A stretch of 64,000 nucleotides of DNA, taken from NCBI GenBank assembly GCA_037355855.1, contig CM074765.1, positions 3,100,001-3,164,000 of the forward strand, read 5' to 3'. The position numbers and the translations under genes are program-made. Positions within the stretch are counted from its first letter, which is position 1, and the number at the start of each line of letters is the position of its first letter. This document shows, one piece after another, positions 32,217 through 43,681 of this stretch. The stretch is from Pseudo-nitzschia pungens (lineage: Eukaryota; Bacillariophyta; Bacillariophyceae; Bacillariales; Bacillariaceae). Below the pieces are notes generated by a model. It worked only from the letters and a program-made list of their open reading frames with translations, made no database searches and was not told the DNA's origin.

Positions 32217-33502
32217 TGTCAACATCAGAAATCCTCCGGTGTTGCTAGTAGTAGTAGTATGAGCTCACCGCATCCTCACCGACAGATCGCTTGCTTCTTC
32301 TTCTTCTTGTTCCGATGAACCACACTATCACCGGTATCAGGGTCATTCTTGTTGTTGTTGTTGTTGTTGTAACGTTGTGTTGGATCATGTGCCCGCAACA
32401 AAGGCGCACACAAACAATGCAAAATGTGCAATGCACCAGAGAGCAGCTGGATTGCAAAAGAGAGCTCAACTAGTACTGCACTGCAAATCATGTTCTAACA
32501 TCAAGAAGCAACAAACTCCTCTCCTGCAGCAGCACCAGCGATCGCTATGGCCGATTGTTCCATACTAGTACTAGTAGTACTACTACTAACAAGAGTGTGG
32601 ACGTCGTCGTCAGCCACAACAAGGAAAAACGCTTCGATCAACAAAAGCAATAGAACAATTCTATGCAGTAAAGTCTCAAAAGTAGTAGCTAGCTTCTTTC
32701 ATTTGCAGTGGTTTACTATCATCTTATTTTTTCGCACCTTATCCGTACGGAACGGGTAAGGCAGAAAATTAGTGTTTTTTGAATTGTTGCGTTGTTTTTT
32801 TGGACATTTTATTAGTAGTACGGTAGTATTTGGCTCGTCCGCGCCAGTTCCATGTCCTACCGTAAGACTACTTACCGCCAATGGTCGATGGTTCTTGTAC
32901 TCGTGACGTACTCATACATATGCCCCAATCGCTATTTTTTCAAAACAAAAACAACAACAACAACAACAACGCTCATCCGACTCCCAAAATTTTCGATTTT
33001 TGCATCTCGAAGTTCCCTTTCGTATTGCGATGGATGATCCCATTCCCATTGCAGTACCGGTACGAACCGTCCGTAGACGTAATTACCGTAAGTTACCCGT
33101 AGTGTTGCATTCTCCACCGCCGTTTCGACGATCTTGGATCTTGGATCGTGCCATCACACATGCACGCCGGTACATGCAAAAAATATGCAAACACGCACGC
33201 ATCGATCGATCAAGGAAGGAACCGCGGTAATTAACCTCACCGTACGTATAAATGAAGTACAGTACAATACAGTAAGTACAGTACAGTACCAGTACCAGTA
33301 CTATTGATTCCTTTCTTCCGCACTCAGCTCAGCAACGAACCGTGTCCGGGGCAATCACAGATGGCATCAGGCAAATATGATGAAATACGAGTACTACAAA
33401 TAAATAATAATACTGTAATAAGAATAACACAAGAACCATCTGGACCGGTCCATCCTTTGAGTTCATCCAACAACAACAACACTACACGTAACAACCACAA
33501 CA

Positions 33503-33640
33503 CCCCCCCCCCCCCAAAAAAAAAACACGAATGAATCCGGCCGTCGTTCTTGGATGGATGGATGGATCGATCGATCGATCGATCATTCCATCCATCGGTC
33601 GATCGGTCGATTTTGATTTTGATTGATTGATTGATTGATG
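33503..33640. repeat. C13-A10 run and GATG/GATC/GATT tetranucleotide arrays
   Basis: A run of 13 C directly followed by 10 A (33503-33525), then (GGAT)n, (GATC)n and (GATT)n arrays up to 33640. The homopolymer pair is a likely sequencing weak point. Confidence 0.9.
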
Positions 33641-33669
33641 ATGAAGAGTATTTTTTGTTGAACTGCATG

Positions 33670-33725
33670 TACTGCGCTGCACTGCACTGCACCGCGCAGC
33701 ACTTCACTGCACTGCACCGCACCGC
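33670..33725. repeat. CTGCA/CCGCA pentamer array
   Basis: Tandem CTGCA and CACTG units with CCGCG variants; related arrays recur at 34025-34045 and 34265-34295. Confidence 0.85.
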
Positions 33726-34456
33726 GAAACGAACGAATCAATCTTGCCGCAAACACCAGCACCGCGCTTCGCCCACACGCCACCTTGAACTCTCTGCGGA
33801 CGCCAGGCACATAGGCAGGCACATGGGCAGGCATATAGGCAGGCAGACATGTAGGCACACTACGAAAGAATCCGTGGGCGGTCCCGGTTTCGGTGGGTGC
33901 CGGGACTACCGGTTGTCATCCATCCATCCTAGTTGAAGGTAGTGGTGGTAGTGGTGGTCGTGGTCGGCTCCAGCGAGCATGTATATTGTACTGTACTGTA
34001 CTGTATTGTATTGTATTGTACTTCACTGCACTGCACTGCACTGGACACAGCACAAAAGGTGCAAATCCTGATGTGCCGCACGCGGTAGGAGACCGATACC
34101 GTACCGAATACGAAGACTAGTATCCACACTCCTGGGACGGTACCGGTATACTCATCACCACCAACCGGTGGATTTTCTTCTGAGAAGGAGCCCTTTGCGT
34201 GCACGTATCTATCTATCTGCCTTCCCGCTTCCTTGGGAGAAGGAATGCATTTCTCCACCATCCGCACCGCACTGCGCTGCACTGCACCGCACCGCACATC
34301 AAAATAATGCATGCGAGTACTCAACAAAAAGCAATACTGCTAGCTACTAGCAGCAGTGAGTGAGCGCGGCATGGAGCAAGGTCTCTTCCTCCATCGGAAC
34401 ATACATTTTTGTCGATTCGAAGAAAAGAAAAGAAAAGAAGAGAAGAATAGAAGGGA

Positions 34457-34545
34457 ACGGAAAACCAATCCAAACCAAACCAAACCAATCCAAACCAAAC
34501 GAATCCAAACCAAACGAAACCAAACCAAACGAAACCAATCCAAGC
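34457..34545. repeat. CCAAA/CCAAT pentamer array
   Basis: Long run of five-base units (CCAAA, CCAAT, CGAAA variants) over nearly 90 bases. Confidence 0.9.
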
Positions 34546-34928
34546 GTGGTGTTCCAATCAAAATCATAATCCACAAAATCAAAAGTCGGTTTTGGTTGTT
34601 TGTCTTGTTTTGTTTGTTTGTCTTGTTTGTCTTGTTTGTTTTGTTTTGCCAACCGCAATCCCAATTCCAACCTTGCGTGCAATCCGTTGCGGTCCGATAC
34701 GCTTCCGCGGTGCAACCCAAGAAAAGCAACTCGAGTCAACTCAACTCAACTCAACTCAACTTTTGCTCTCAATTCAATTCAGCTCGAGTCAAGTCAAGTC
34801 AAATCAACTCAAATCAACTCATCTCTCGACCGAGCCCAAAACAAGATTTTGATGAGATTGTGACAAAGACACCATAATCAAAATCGCCACTCAACTCAAC
34901 TCGACTCGACTCAAAATTCGAAGTCCAA

Positions 34929-34929
34929 T

Positions 34930-34963
<34 letters not shown>

Positions 34964-34973
34964 CGCACACACC
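34929..34973. repeat. (CA)n microsatellite
   Basis: About 22 CA units with two interrupting G bases near the end. Confidence 0.95.
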
Positions 34974-35047
34974 CTGTTGGTCGGAATTCGGTCAATCAAT
35001 CAATCGATCAATCGGTCGTTCTTTCTTCGATCACCGAGTCCTCGACC

Positions 35048-37435
35048 ATGAACCACCTGATGATTTCCCGATCCCGAATGTCGTCCCAGAAACGGCAATT
35101 CCCTCGCAGCGGCAGCGTCAAGCACGACACCGGGTTTGGCGCGGGGGGAACCGGAACAGCGAATGCAACAACGGCGAATGCAACGGCGACAGCCAAACGG
35201 GGAGAGAGACCGAGACCGGCCGCGCAGAGAGCGGACCGCGATGGCCGCAGCCGCAGCCACTGGAACAGGCACAGGCACAGCACTACCGGGATCGGACCCT
35301 GGAATTTGGTGGCGAGAAGAACCAAGAAATGGACCAGCAGCGGAGGGGGTGCCTACGATCCGACTCCCATTTCCGTTCCAACCGCTGCCGCAACCGCAAC
35401 CGCAACCGCCGATGCTTCTTTTTCTCGGTTTGCCGCGGCTTCTTCCGCGGTTCGAACCGGGGACGGAGACCACGGAACCCTGGCCTATTCCAGCAGCAGC
35501 AGCAACAACAACAAAAGCAACACCGAGAAGAAGAACCGCAGAATCATTAGCATTCGTCCCTCGTCGATCTCCACCGTGACCATGACCACAATGGCCGACG
35601 AGGACTGCGAATGCGAATGCGAATGCGAATGCAAAAACGACTATTGCAAAGGCAATTATTGCAAAGACCGCGATCGATCCCATTCGGAGAGCAAGCACGA
35701 ATCGGATCGCGGCTGCAACTACGACAGAAACTACGACTCCAACTGCAACTTCAACCGCAACTATTCCAACCCGGGCCGCATCCTCCCCCGTCCGCGCCGC
35801 CTCGAAGCATCATTGTGGAAGCTCACCGAATCCTCCGCCCAACCACCGACCCCACCGGACCGGTCCCTGCCCGTTCCCGTTCCGCCCGGAAGGAGGGATC
35901 GTCCCCCTCCCCGATACCGCCCCGAGACGGTGACGGTTTGCAACGACGGCCCGGAGGACGATTCGAAAACGGAGGATGCCAACAACAGCAGCGACAACGG
36001 TACCAACAGCAACAACAACAATGATGATGATCGACGAGGCATTCGCCGCGCATCGTGGGCGAGCCGCGATCTCGAGCGCGGGGATCGCAATCGCCATCGC
36101 GAACGCGAACGCAATCGCGAACACGAATTAAATTTCGAGGACAATGATGACGATGACGACGACGACGATGACGATGACGACACCGGCGTCACCTCCGCAA
36201 TGCCACCCACCCCCGCCGCGATCCGCGAGGATTCCCCGGTCGGTCCGGAGCGGTATTCTTCGGGGCGGTTCTCGCAATCGCAATCCACATCGCGGTCGCA
36301 ATCCGCATTGCAATCCGCATTGCCATCTCCGTCTCCGCGCGGTTGCAGCGCAAAGCTTTCCGGGTTCGTCCGAACCGAGCGCCTTCGATCCAACAATGCG
36401 GGATCCGCATCTCCGAGAGAAGCATCGACATCGGCAGAAGCATCGACGGCCGCCCAATCATCGAAGAAGAGGGTCGCCCTCTGGAGGTTCCGGGCGAGAG
36501 CGCTGGTCGTGCTGCTGGGGCTCTGCGCCAGCGTGGCTTCCGGGGTCGGCGTCTACTCTCTGGCGAGCTGCCTCGGGGAGAGCCGCTCCTCGTTTCACGA
36601 TGCTTACGGCAGCGCCGGCGGCAGCGATGATCGTGACAACGATGATGACAACGATAATGATGACAACGATAATGACGACGATGATTTGGTTGCGTTTCGC
36701 ACCCTGGCGGCAACGCTGGAGGAAACGGCCCGGCAGCGCCTTTCCCACACGGCCGCCGTCCTCCGCGACGTGTCCCGGTCGCTGACGAATGCTGCCGCTG
36801 CCGCTGCTGCCGCTGCCGCTGACAACGACAATGCCGGCAGCGAAGGACCCATCCTGTTCGTTCCCACCGATCCGATCACCAACCGGCCGGGGATCGCGAC
36901 CTTTCTCCCGGGGGAGACTTCCGATTCGCCGGATTCGCATTCGCATTCGTCATCGTCGTCGTCTCCTCTTTCCAATCCGTTTCCCTTTGTGACCCTGCCG
37001 GAATTCTCGAGCGTGGCCGGTGCCGTGTGGGAGCCAAGAAGCGCGGGGACGCGAAGCCCGACTGCTGCTGCCGCTTCTACCGCGAGTCCGGGCTCCGCGG
37101 TCGAACGCGTGCTGTGGGCTCCCTTCGTGGACGCCTCGCTCCGAACGTCGTGGGAGCGCTATTCGGGACGGCCCGTGCGGGAAGCGCCCCTCCTCGGCGA
37201 TGCTTCGCGGGGACAACGAGAAGAGGAAGAGGATGGGAACGAACCGCGCTCGGTTCGGTCGGAGAGCGGTGGAGACGACAGCAGCAGCAGCAACAAGAAC
37301 AGCAACAGCAACAAGAACAGCAACAGCAACAACAACAACAAGAACGATCGAGACTCGCATTCGCCGGTGGTGGTGATGCGCCATCTCCCGATCTGGCAGT
37401 CCGTGGACTCTCGCGAGTACTACAATCGGAAGGAG

Positions 37436-37475
<40 letters not shown>

Positions 37476-40400
37476 ACAGCAGCAGCGTCCACACCCGGGG
37501 CATCCCCCACCACCCTCTGCCGAACGAGTCGTCCGGGCCGTTGCCCGCCTCCGACAATGAATACGACGATGATTACGACGATGAATACGACGATGACGAT
37601 GCTGCTCCCGCCGCTGCTGCGTCTTCCCTCATCAATCTCGATGTGTGGTCCTGGTCGCTCCGGGCACCGGAAGCAGCCGACTCCGCCAATCCATCGTCCT
37701 CCGGGGAAGAGAACGGAGAGGATGCGGAGAAGAATAAGGCGGTCGTCCCACCGGTGGCGCTCTGGAGCGAACCAGTCGTTCCCAACGAGTTCGGCAACAT
37801 TGGGAACGACAATGACAATGAGAACGACAATGACAATGACGGCGATACTTACAACGACAGCGATACCGTCAATGGCAGCGATGCCGACCGCGGTCGCGGC
37901 CTCCGCCCTCTGCTTCGCGTGCCGGTGTACGACCGTCCCGGTTCCCGGACCCGCGTGGCCGGATACGTCTTTGCGCTGCTGGAATCGGAAACGGCCCTCT
38001 TTCGGGCGCCGGAGGAGGACGTCGTTCCGGGCCGGGATCGAGGGCGAGACCGAGACCGGGAAACAACCGCAACGAACTCCGCAAACGATTTCGGGTCCCC
38101 GCGGCGCTTTCACCTGGTGGTCCGGGATCGCGAGGGCCCGGCGAACGCTGCGTTTCCCCCACGGACCTACGAGATTCGAATCGTCGTCCCGGGAGCGAGT
38201 GCGAGCGCGAGCGAGAGCGCCCGAGCGGCGAGGCCGTCCTTCTCGGTGCTCTTTTTGGGACACGGGGAGGGCTTGCACGATTCGTGCCGCGAGGAGCGGG
38301 GCCGCGAGCTCTCCCTGGCAGGGGGCGAAGCGTCGTCGATGTCGGCGTCGCACATTGCCATCGCGGTGACGCTCTGCCCGACGCGCGACTCGGCTTCGCG
38401 AGGATCCGGCCGCGACCGCGACCGCGACTCGTTTTCTTCGTCTCCGTCTCCGTCGGTTGCCGGGAGGAGACCGCCCCCGGTTCTCCTGGCGGGGATCGCC
38501 TCCCTGGTGGTGGCAATCGGTTTCGGAAGCATCCTCTGGGCGTTCGAAGAGTACGATCGATCCGTCCGGGACCGGCACCAAAAACTCTCGCGCAAGGCCG
38601 AACGGGCCGATGCCATTCTGGGATCCCTCTTCCCGGCCGGCATTCGGCGCAAGCTCATGGATCTCGGCGGCAGCGGCGGCAGTTGGGGCAGTTGGGGCAG
38701 CGGACACGGAAACGGAAACGGAAACGGAAACGGAGATGGCAGCAGAGACAGAGGCATCGGCAGAGCCAGCGGCGACGAGGAGGATCCCCCCGGGGACGAC
38801 GAGTTTTCGGAACCGAGTGGATTCTCGACAATCCTGCCACTGGAGCATTCGGAATGGATGCCAGTAGATCCCATGGTCGGGTGTACCAAAATGGCCGGTG
38901 CCAACGATGCGGCAACGGCAATGGCGCCAGCAAAAGCAAAAGCACCGCGACCCAGGGAAAGAAGCGCCTCGACCATCGATTCCGGGAACGGTGACCAACG
39001 CGATTCTTCAAGGGCGCTCCAAAAAACAGCAGATGTTCCGGACTCGCCATTGGAATCCGTCCGTGGCGTCACCCGAAGCGGCAGCTTTCGGTGGCACTCT
39101 CCCTCCTCGTCGCCCATCTCTCTGTCGAGGAGCCACAAATCGCTGCGTCGCAACCGAACCAGCGACAGCTGCGGCAACGACAACGACAAGACCCACCGGA
39201 TTCCCCGGTCCGTGTCCCTTCAATCGAATTCGTCGCAATCGTCCCACGCGTCCCCGCCGCCGTCTCCTCCGTTCGATGTCCTCGGCAAAACGAGAACCGG
39301 CAGAGGCATCGACGAACTGCTGGCGCGGTTCGGTGATACCAAACCCCTGGCCGATTTTTATCCCGGCACCACCATCCTCATGTGCGACATTGCCGGATTC
39401 ACCGCCTGGAGTTCGGCGCGGGCCCCCTCCGACGTCTTTCGGCTGCTGGAAACCATCTACGGCGCCTTTGACGACATTGCCCGGGCGTCGGACGTCTTCA
39501 AGGTGGAAACCGTCGGGGATTGCTACGTAGCCTGTGCGGGTCTTCCGAAGCGGGTGAGTTGTTGCTGTTCCGTTCCGTTCCATTTCCGTTCCGTTCCGTT
39601 CTGTTCTGTTGTTCCATTTCATTTCGTTTGGTTCTGTATGTTTTGTTCTGTATGTTTCGTTCTGTATGTTCTATTTTTTTTCGCTGGGCGCTGCAATCCA
39701 AGTCAAATCAAGGCCGGATCCAAGTCAGCGGTGCCAACCATGCCATGGCGGTGATGATCGCGATCGCGATGTCTCACTTGCTTTGCTGCTGTTCCTCGTT
39801 CAATGCCAAACAATGTTTTGCAAACCACGCGACTGGACTGGACTGGACTGGACTGCACCGGACTGCACCGGACTGCATCGGACCGCAGCAACCAAAACAC
39901 GCTACCATCATGGCGCGATTTGCCAAGAGGTGCTCGAGGCGGTACAAAACGCTCATCAAGAAACTCGAGGTGTACCTGGGACCCGACACGGTCGATCTCG
40001 GGTTGCGCATGGGAATGCACTCGGGTCCCGTCACGGCGGGGGTCCTCCGCGGTGACAAGACCCGCTTTCAGCTCTTTGGGGATACCGTCAACACCGCTTC
40101 GCGAATGGAATCTACGGGAGAGGTCCACAAGATCCAGGTCAGCGAGCAGACGGCCGAGCTGCTCGAGGCCGATGGATACGGCAAATGGGTGATCCGTCGA
40201 GAGCACCCGGTAGTCGTAAAGGGCAAGGGTGAGATGCAGACCTATTGGCTGTTACAAGCTTCGAATGTTTCGACTTTGTTGCCAAAACGGAGATCGGCTT
40301 CCGCCGAGAACGGCTCTCGTTTGCGTCTCGGAGATGCCACCGACATCAACCCACGCACCAAGTTCCTGTCTAGTTCTTCGATGTCGTCCTTCGACAGCAC

Positions 40401-41728
40401 GAGCGTCGATACTGCATCCGGAGACTCCACCCTATCGCCTCCCAAGCGGATGAAGTCGTGGACTCGTCACGACGTTGCCCGGAATCCAAAGGAACGCCGG
40501 CTTATCGAATGGATCGTTGAGACGTTGATGCAAACTCTAAGAAAGATTGCCATTGATCGCAAATGCCGTCACAAAAGTCGTGGGATTGCAGGCAGGAAGG
40601 GCATCGACCATCCGGTGGCCGGTCAGTCTTTGGACGACGACGGACATCATTCTCGTGTCTTGTTTGATTCGGATGGCCTTGTCGTTGACGAAATTCAGGA
40701 GGTTATTTCGATTCGGCAGGAAAGGCCTTCCTCGGATCCTATTTCGAACGCTCTTGTCGAGGCCGCGGCGGCAGCCTCTGATGGAAACGATGCCTTCGTT
40801 CAAATTCCTAGCAGTGTCGAAGACCAACTACGCACCTACGTCACCACTATCAGCCTGTTGTATCACGACCACGAGTTTCACAATTTCGAACACTGCGCAC
40901 ACGTATTGATGAGCGTGTCGAAACTTCTCTCCCGGGTTCTGGAAAACGAAGAAAATGGTGCCATCAAAAAAGAGAGTGGTATGAGACATGCGTATGGCAT
41001 CACCTCCGATCCATTGATCGAATTTTCGTGCTTGTTTTCGGCGCTCATTCACGACGTGGATCACGCTGGTGTGCCCAACACCCAACTCGTCAAGGAAAAC
41101 ACGGCGACGGCCAACCATTACAAGAACCGAAGTGTAGCTGAACAGCACAGTGTTGCGGTGTCGTGGTCCATCCTCATGGATCCCATTTATGCAGATTTGC
41201 GCGAGTGTATCTACCAGACCAACGAGGAGGAAAGACGATTCCGCCAGCTCGTGGTAAACTCGGTTATGGCAACCGACATCGTAGACGAGGACTTGAAGAA
41301 AGTCCGGGACAAACGGTGGGGAAAGGCCATTGCATCAAACAGAGATAGCAAAAATGGGACGGAATCCATTGAAAATGCGAACCGCATGGCTACTGTCATC
41401 CTAGAGCACATCATCCAGGCATCGGACGTTTCTCACACGATGCAGCACTGGAACGTGTTCTTGAGGTTCAACGAGCGTTTGTTTCGGGAGACGTATAGGA
41501 GTTACAAGGAGGGAAGATGCGCAACGGATCCGTCCACATACTGGTATGAGGGAGAGCTTCGTTTTTTTTCAATACTACATCATTCCACTATCGAAAAGAT
41601 TGAAGCAATGCGGCGTTTTTGGTGTGTCGAGTGACGAATATTACATGCATGCCGAAAGCAATCGAAGCGAATGGGCTCTAAAGGGGAAGGAAATCATCAA
41701 GGGATACATGGACAGGGTTTCTGTCTAG
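35048..41728 (+). CDS. Membrane class III nucleotide cyclase fused to cyclic-nucleotide phosphodiesterase (one apparent frameshift)
   Basis: Exons 35048-39553 and 39889-41728 join in phase 0 over a 335-nt intron (GTGAGT donor, CGCAG acceptor), giving GLPKR-QPKHATIMARFA. About 2114 residues are expected. Layout: a ~480-residue disordered cytosolic N-terminus; TM1 at about 484-506; a ~630-residue external region with a CHASE-like block (VERVLWAPFVDASLRTSWERY) broken by Asn, Ser, Asp and Gln runs; TM2 at about 1142-1165; cyclase domain at about 1435-1626 with metal aspartates D1447 (CDIAGFT) and D1491 (VGDCYV), base-reading E1488 (guanylyl type) and Q1563 (RFQLFGD, unusual); then a PDE domain from about 1800 with YHDHEFHNFEH, HDVDHAGVPN and a later metal Asp (ASDVSH). 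After WYEGELRFF the frame is lost at a T8 run (41562-41569); the true ending (IIPLSKRL...GVFGVSSDEYY) continues in the next frame to 41728. It would make and destroy cGMP or cAMP at a membrane. Confidence 0.88.
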
Positions 41729-42965
41729 CCTATGTCAGCACATTCCTATTGATCTGGTGTGAAACTGTGAATTCTAAATCGGTTCTGCTTTGTCTGCAAA
41801 AGATTCAAAATATCCATTATGAAAGGAATGGAGAGCTGCACGCTGGTATAAATTATTTTGAGATGTTTCGAGTACGAGTACAACTGCTCGTACTTGCAAT
41901 CATAGATATTACTTCGTACAAAAAAGAAAGTTTACTGTTTGGATACAAGAAGAAGTACGTGCCGTCTTGAACGAATACGTAATAGTATGCCACAGGAGGC
42001 TTTCCTGCTTCACTCCAAGTGCATTGGATCCTTTGCGTTGGCCATAGTTAGTACTTCCAAGGTTGATGGTTGGGTCAGCTGCAGCAAGATTCTTGTAGTC
42101 ATAAGAATCCCACTTCTACTGTGACAATCAACATTGGCCTCGGCTGGTGGTCTTCAATTCAGTGGATGGTGATTGAGTCCTCTCCAGCTTTCTTGATCAT
42201 TGACAAACTGAGTCAGAAATAATCTAAATCGAATCACAATGCGGCGATAAAATTCCATTTCCAATTACAACGCAAATTCTACTCGGTTTACTAGTACTAG
42301 TAGTTGCATTTCAAATAAACCCGTCGATTGTACTGGGAAAAAAGTACTTTTCAATTGATGTTCTTAGCAGGCACAAACTGCTGCTGTGTGTGGTTCATTA
42401 AATTTATTTCTGGTTTTCCAGCTCACCTTGGAGGCAGTTAGGCACAGTAAGCAGTTGAAAAAGAGATAACTATTAACCCGATAGCTGTAGTGATAGCTGT
42501 AGTGATAGCCGTAGTGATACTAGTAGCTGTATTAGTATCTTACTAGTGATAGTGATACGAGTAGTAATGTTGGAGTGAGTCGTCTTGTTTTGTGGAGGAA
42601 TGAGTGATTCATTCTCGAAACTCGAAGTGACTTTTCTTAAAAACAAAAACATTATGAGTCATCTCACTGGAAAGAGTAACGAGGAACAAACTTCCCCAGT
42701 GTACCAGTCACTGTGCTGGAAACTAGAAAAAATAACAGTAGGAATAGGTCACATTGTTTTCTTTCGCCACCACTGCAATTATTAGTATGATTGTTATTAC
42801 TAAACGTTACTGGTCATCCGACAACAATTGCGACTCATTTATCGTTATAAGTTTTGAAAGAGATTCCGAGACAGGCGTAAACCTTTTAAAAGTACGAAGT
42901 ACGTAGTCATTTGGTCCGGGAATTGGAATCGGATGCGTGTCCGTAGAATGAAACCGCGAGCATGA
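41729..42965. other. Spacer between cyclase-PDE gene and tRNA genes
   Basis: 1.2 kb, AT-rich with TAG/TAC-rich stretches and one tandem repeat (listed separately). No gene recognised. Confidence 0.55.
42480..42560. repeat. 12-bp tandem repeat GATAGCTGTAGT and derivatives
   Basis: Three near-perfect copies of GATAGCTGTAGT, then degenerate copies containing TACTAG and GTGATA. Confidence 0.8.
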
Positions 42966-43038
42966 GGGGGTTTGGCGCAGTTGGCAGCGCGTGTGCTTAG
43001 CATGCACAAGGTCGCCGGTTCGATTCCGGCAATCTCCA
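42966..43038 (+). tRNA. tRNA-Ala(AGC)
   Basis: 73 nt fold into a full cloverleaf: acceptor GGGGGTT/AATCTCC with a G3:U70 pair (the alanine identity element) and a second wobble G5:U68, D-arm GCGC...GCGC, anticodon arm TGTGC-TTAGCAT-GCACA with anticodon AGC, and T-arm GCCGG-TTCGATT-CCGGC. The discriminator is A at 43038. Genomic CCA follows directly (43039-43041), which eukaryotic tRNA genes normally do not encode; it may be chance. A and B box promoter words (TGGCGCAGTTGG, GGTTCGATTCC) are present. Confidence 0.96.
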
Positions 43039-43058
43039 CCATGACCGTGCAGACTTCC

Positions 43059-43130
43059 AGCTCAGTAGCTCAGAGGTAGAGTGTTGGGCTCATAACCCAA
43101 AGGTCCGTGGATCGAAACCACGCTGAGCTA
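43059..43130 (+). tRNA. Initiator tRNA-Met(CAT)
   Basis: 72 nt with perfect acceptor AGCTCAG/CTGAGCT, so the first pair is A1:U72, the eukaryotic initiator hallmark. The anticodon stem TTGGG/CCCAA carries three consecutive G:C pairs next to the CTCATAA loop (anticodon CAT), and the T-loop is ATCGAAA with A54 and A60 in place of T-psi-C, again initiator-specific. It lies 20 bases downstream of tRNA-Ala on the same strand. The 3' tail is duplicated just downstream. Confidence 0.95.
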
Positions 43131-43133
43131 GTG

Positions 43134-43148
43134 AACCACGCTGAGCTA
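43134..43148 (+). repeat. Duplicated 3' tail of the initiator tRNA gene
   Basis: The 15 bases AACCACGCTGAGCTA (the T-stem 3' strand plus acceptor 3' strand of the initiator tRNA, 43116-43130) are repeated exactly 18 bases further on. Confidence 0.9.
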
Positions 43149-43159
43149 TTGGAATTGTT

Positions 43160-43190
43160 GACGTCTCGGCCGAGTGGTCTAAGACGACAC
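43160..43190 (+). pseudogene. 5' fragment of a class II tRNA (Leu or Ser type)
   Basis: GGCCGAGTGGTCTAAG at about 43168-43183 is the D-arm/A-box signature of tRNA-Leu and tRNA-Ser, preceded by a possible acceptor strand GACGTCT. The D-stem partner GGC is GAC here, and no anticodon arm, T-arm or matching acceptor follows within normal distance, so it looks like a decayed or truncated copy. Confidence 0.5.
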
Positions 43191-43676
43191 ATTGTTGAAT
43201 ACTGTATTTTTTTCAACGGCATAAGCACGTTGTCGAGAGCATGATGGTGCAATTATTCAGAAACTATTTGTGCCACTTTTTACGTTTTTTGTACTTGCTA
43301 AAGATTCCAAACAACTGGTGTCCGCCCGTACTGTGCGCTACGGCGCTTTTAGTACGAGAAAGCAAGCTGCTCCGGCTGTCACGAATACAGAGCCCAGCTC
43401 AGCTCAGCTCAGCTCAGCTCACATGAAAATTTTTACTTCGTATTTTAACTGAAATTTGAAGACGTCAGAAACCTACCGTAGTCATACCTTTCTGCGAGTA
43501 GTAGACGTAAAACTGAGGACAGCTGTTCGGAATTCTGCTTTTGAAGAATCACCAAGAGCAGCATTGAATATTACAAGAGAATCATCTCAAAACTTTGTTC
43601 AGGATGTGCCAAGTAGTAGACATGAGCTCAGATAGTTACTACTACTTCATCATTGCTGTGGCTACTACTAGTAGTA
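43191..43676. other. Spacer between tRNA cluster and retrotransposon
   Basis: Holds an (AGCTC)n pentamer run at 43394-43421 and TAG/TACTAG repeats at 43625-43681 into which the outer retrotransposon inserted. No gene seen. Confidence 0.6.
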
Positions 43677-43681
43677 GTAGT

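Larger units (their letters stand above)
31316..35047. other. Gene-free tract dominated by microsatellites
   Basis: 3.7 kb with no credible gene. It contains many different simple repeats: (CTA/TTA)n 31530-31553, (CAG)n, (CT)n, (TTG)n 32351-32370, mononucleotide C and A runs, GATG/GATC/GATT tetranucleotides, CTGCA pentamers, TGTAC pentamers 33987-34023, AAAAG 34427-34441, CCAAA, TTTGTC 34600-34645, CAACT 34735-34760 and (CA)n. An open frame at 31522-32187 is simply translated repeats (poly-Tyr, poly-Gln) and is not called. Confidence 0.7.

Noticed and set aside
32038..34973. CRISPR-like or satellite array
   Set aside because: Units are 2-6 bases without spacers and differ from array to array; these are ordinary microsatellites.
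36950..38998. 682-residue minus-strand frame opposite the cyclase
   Set aside because: Antisense of a GC- and repeat-rich coding exon; the plus strand carries the membrane helices and cyclase motifs.
39700..39888. Extra coding exon inside the cyclase intron (NHAMAVMIAIAMSHLL)
   Set aside because: The single-intron join GLPKR-QPKHATIMARFA already gives the full conserved cyclase sequence; the extra residues do not fit.
43160..43470. Class II tRNA with a very long intron, using AGACGTC near 43460 as acceptor partner
   Set aside because: No T-arm precedes the distant 7-base match, which is expected by chance at about this distance.
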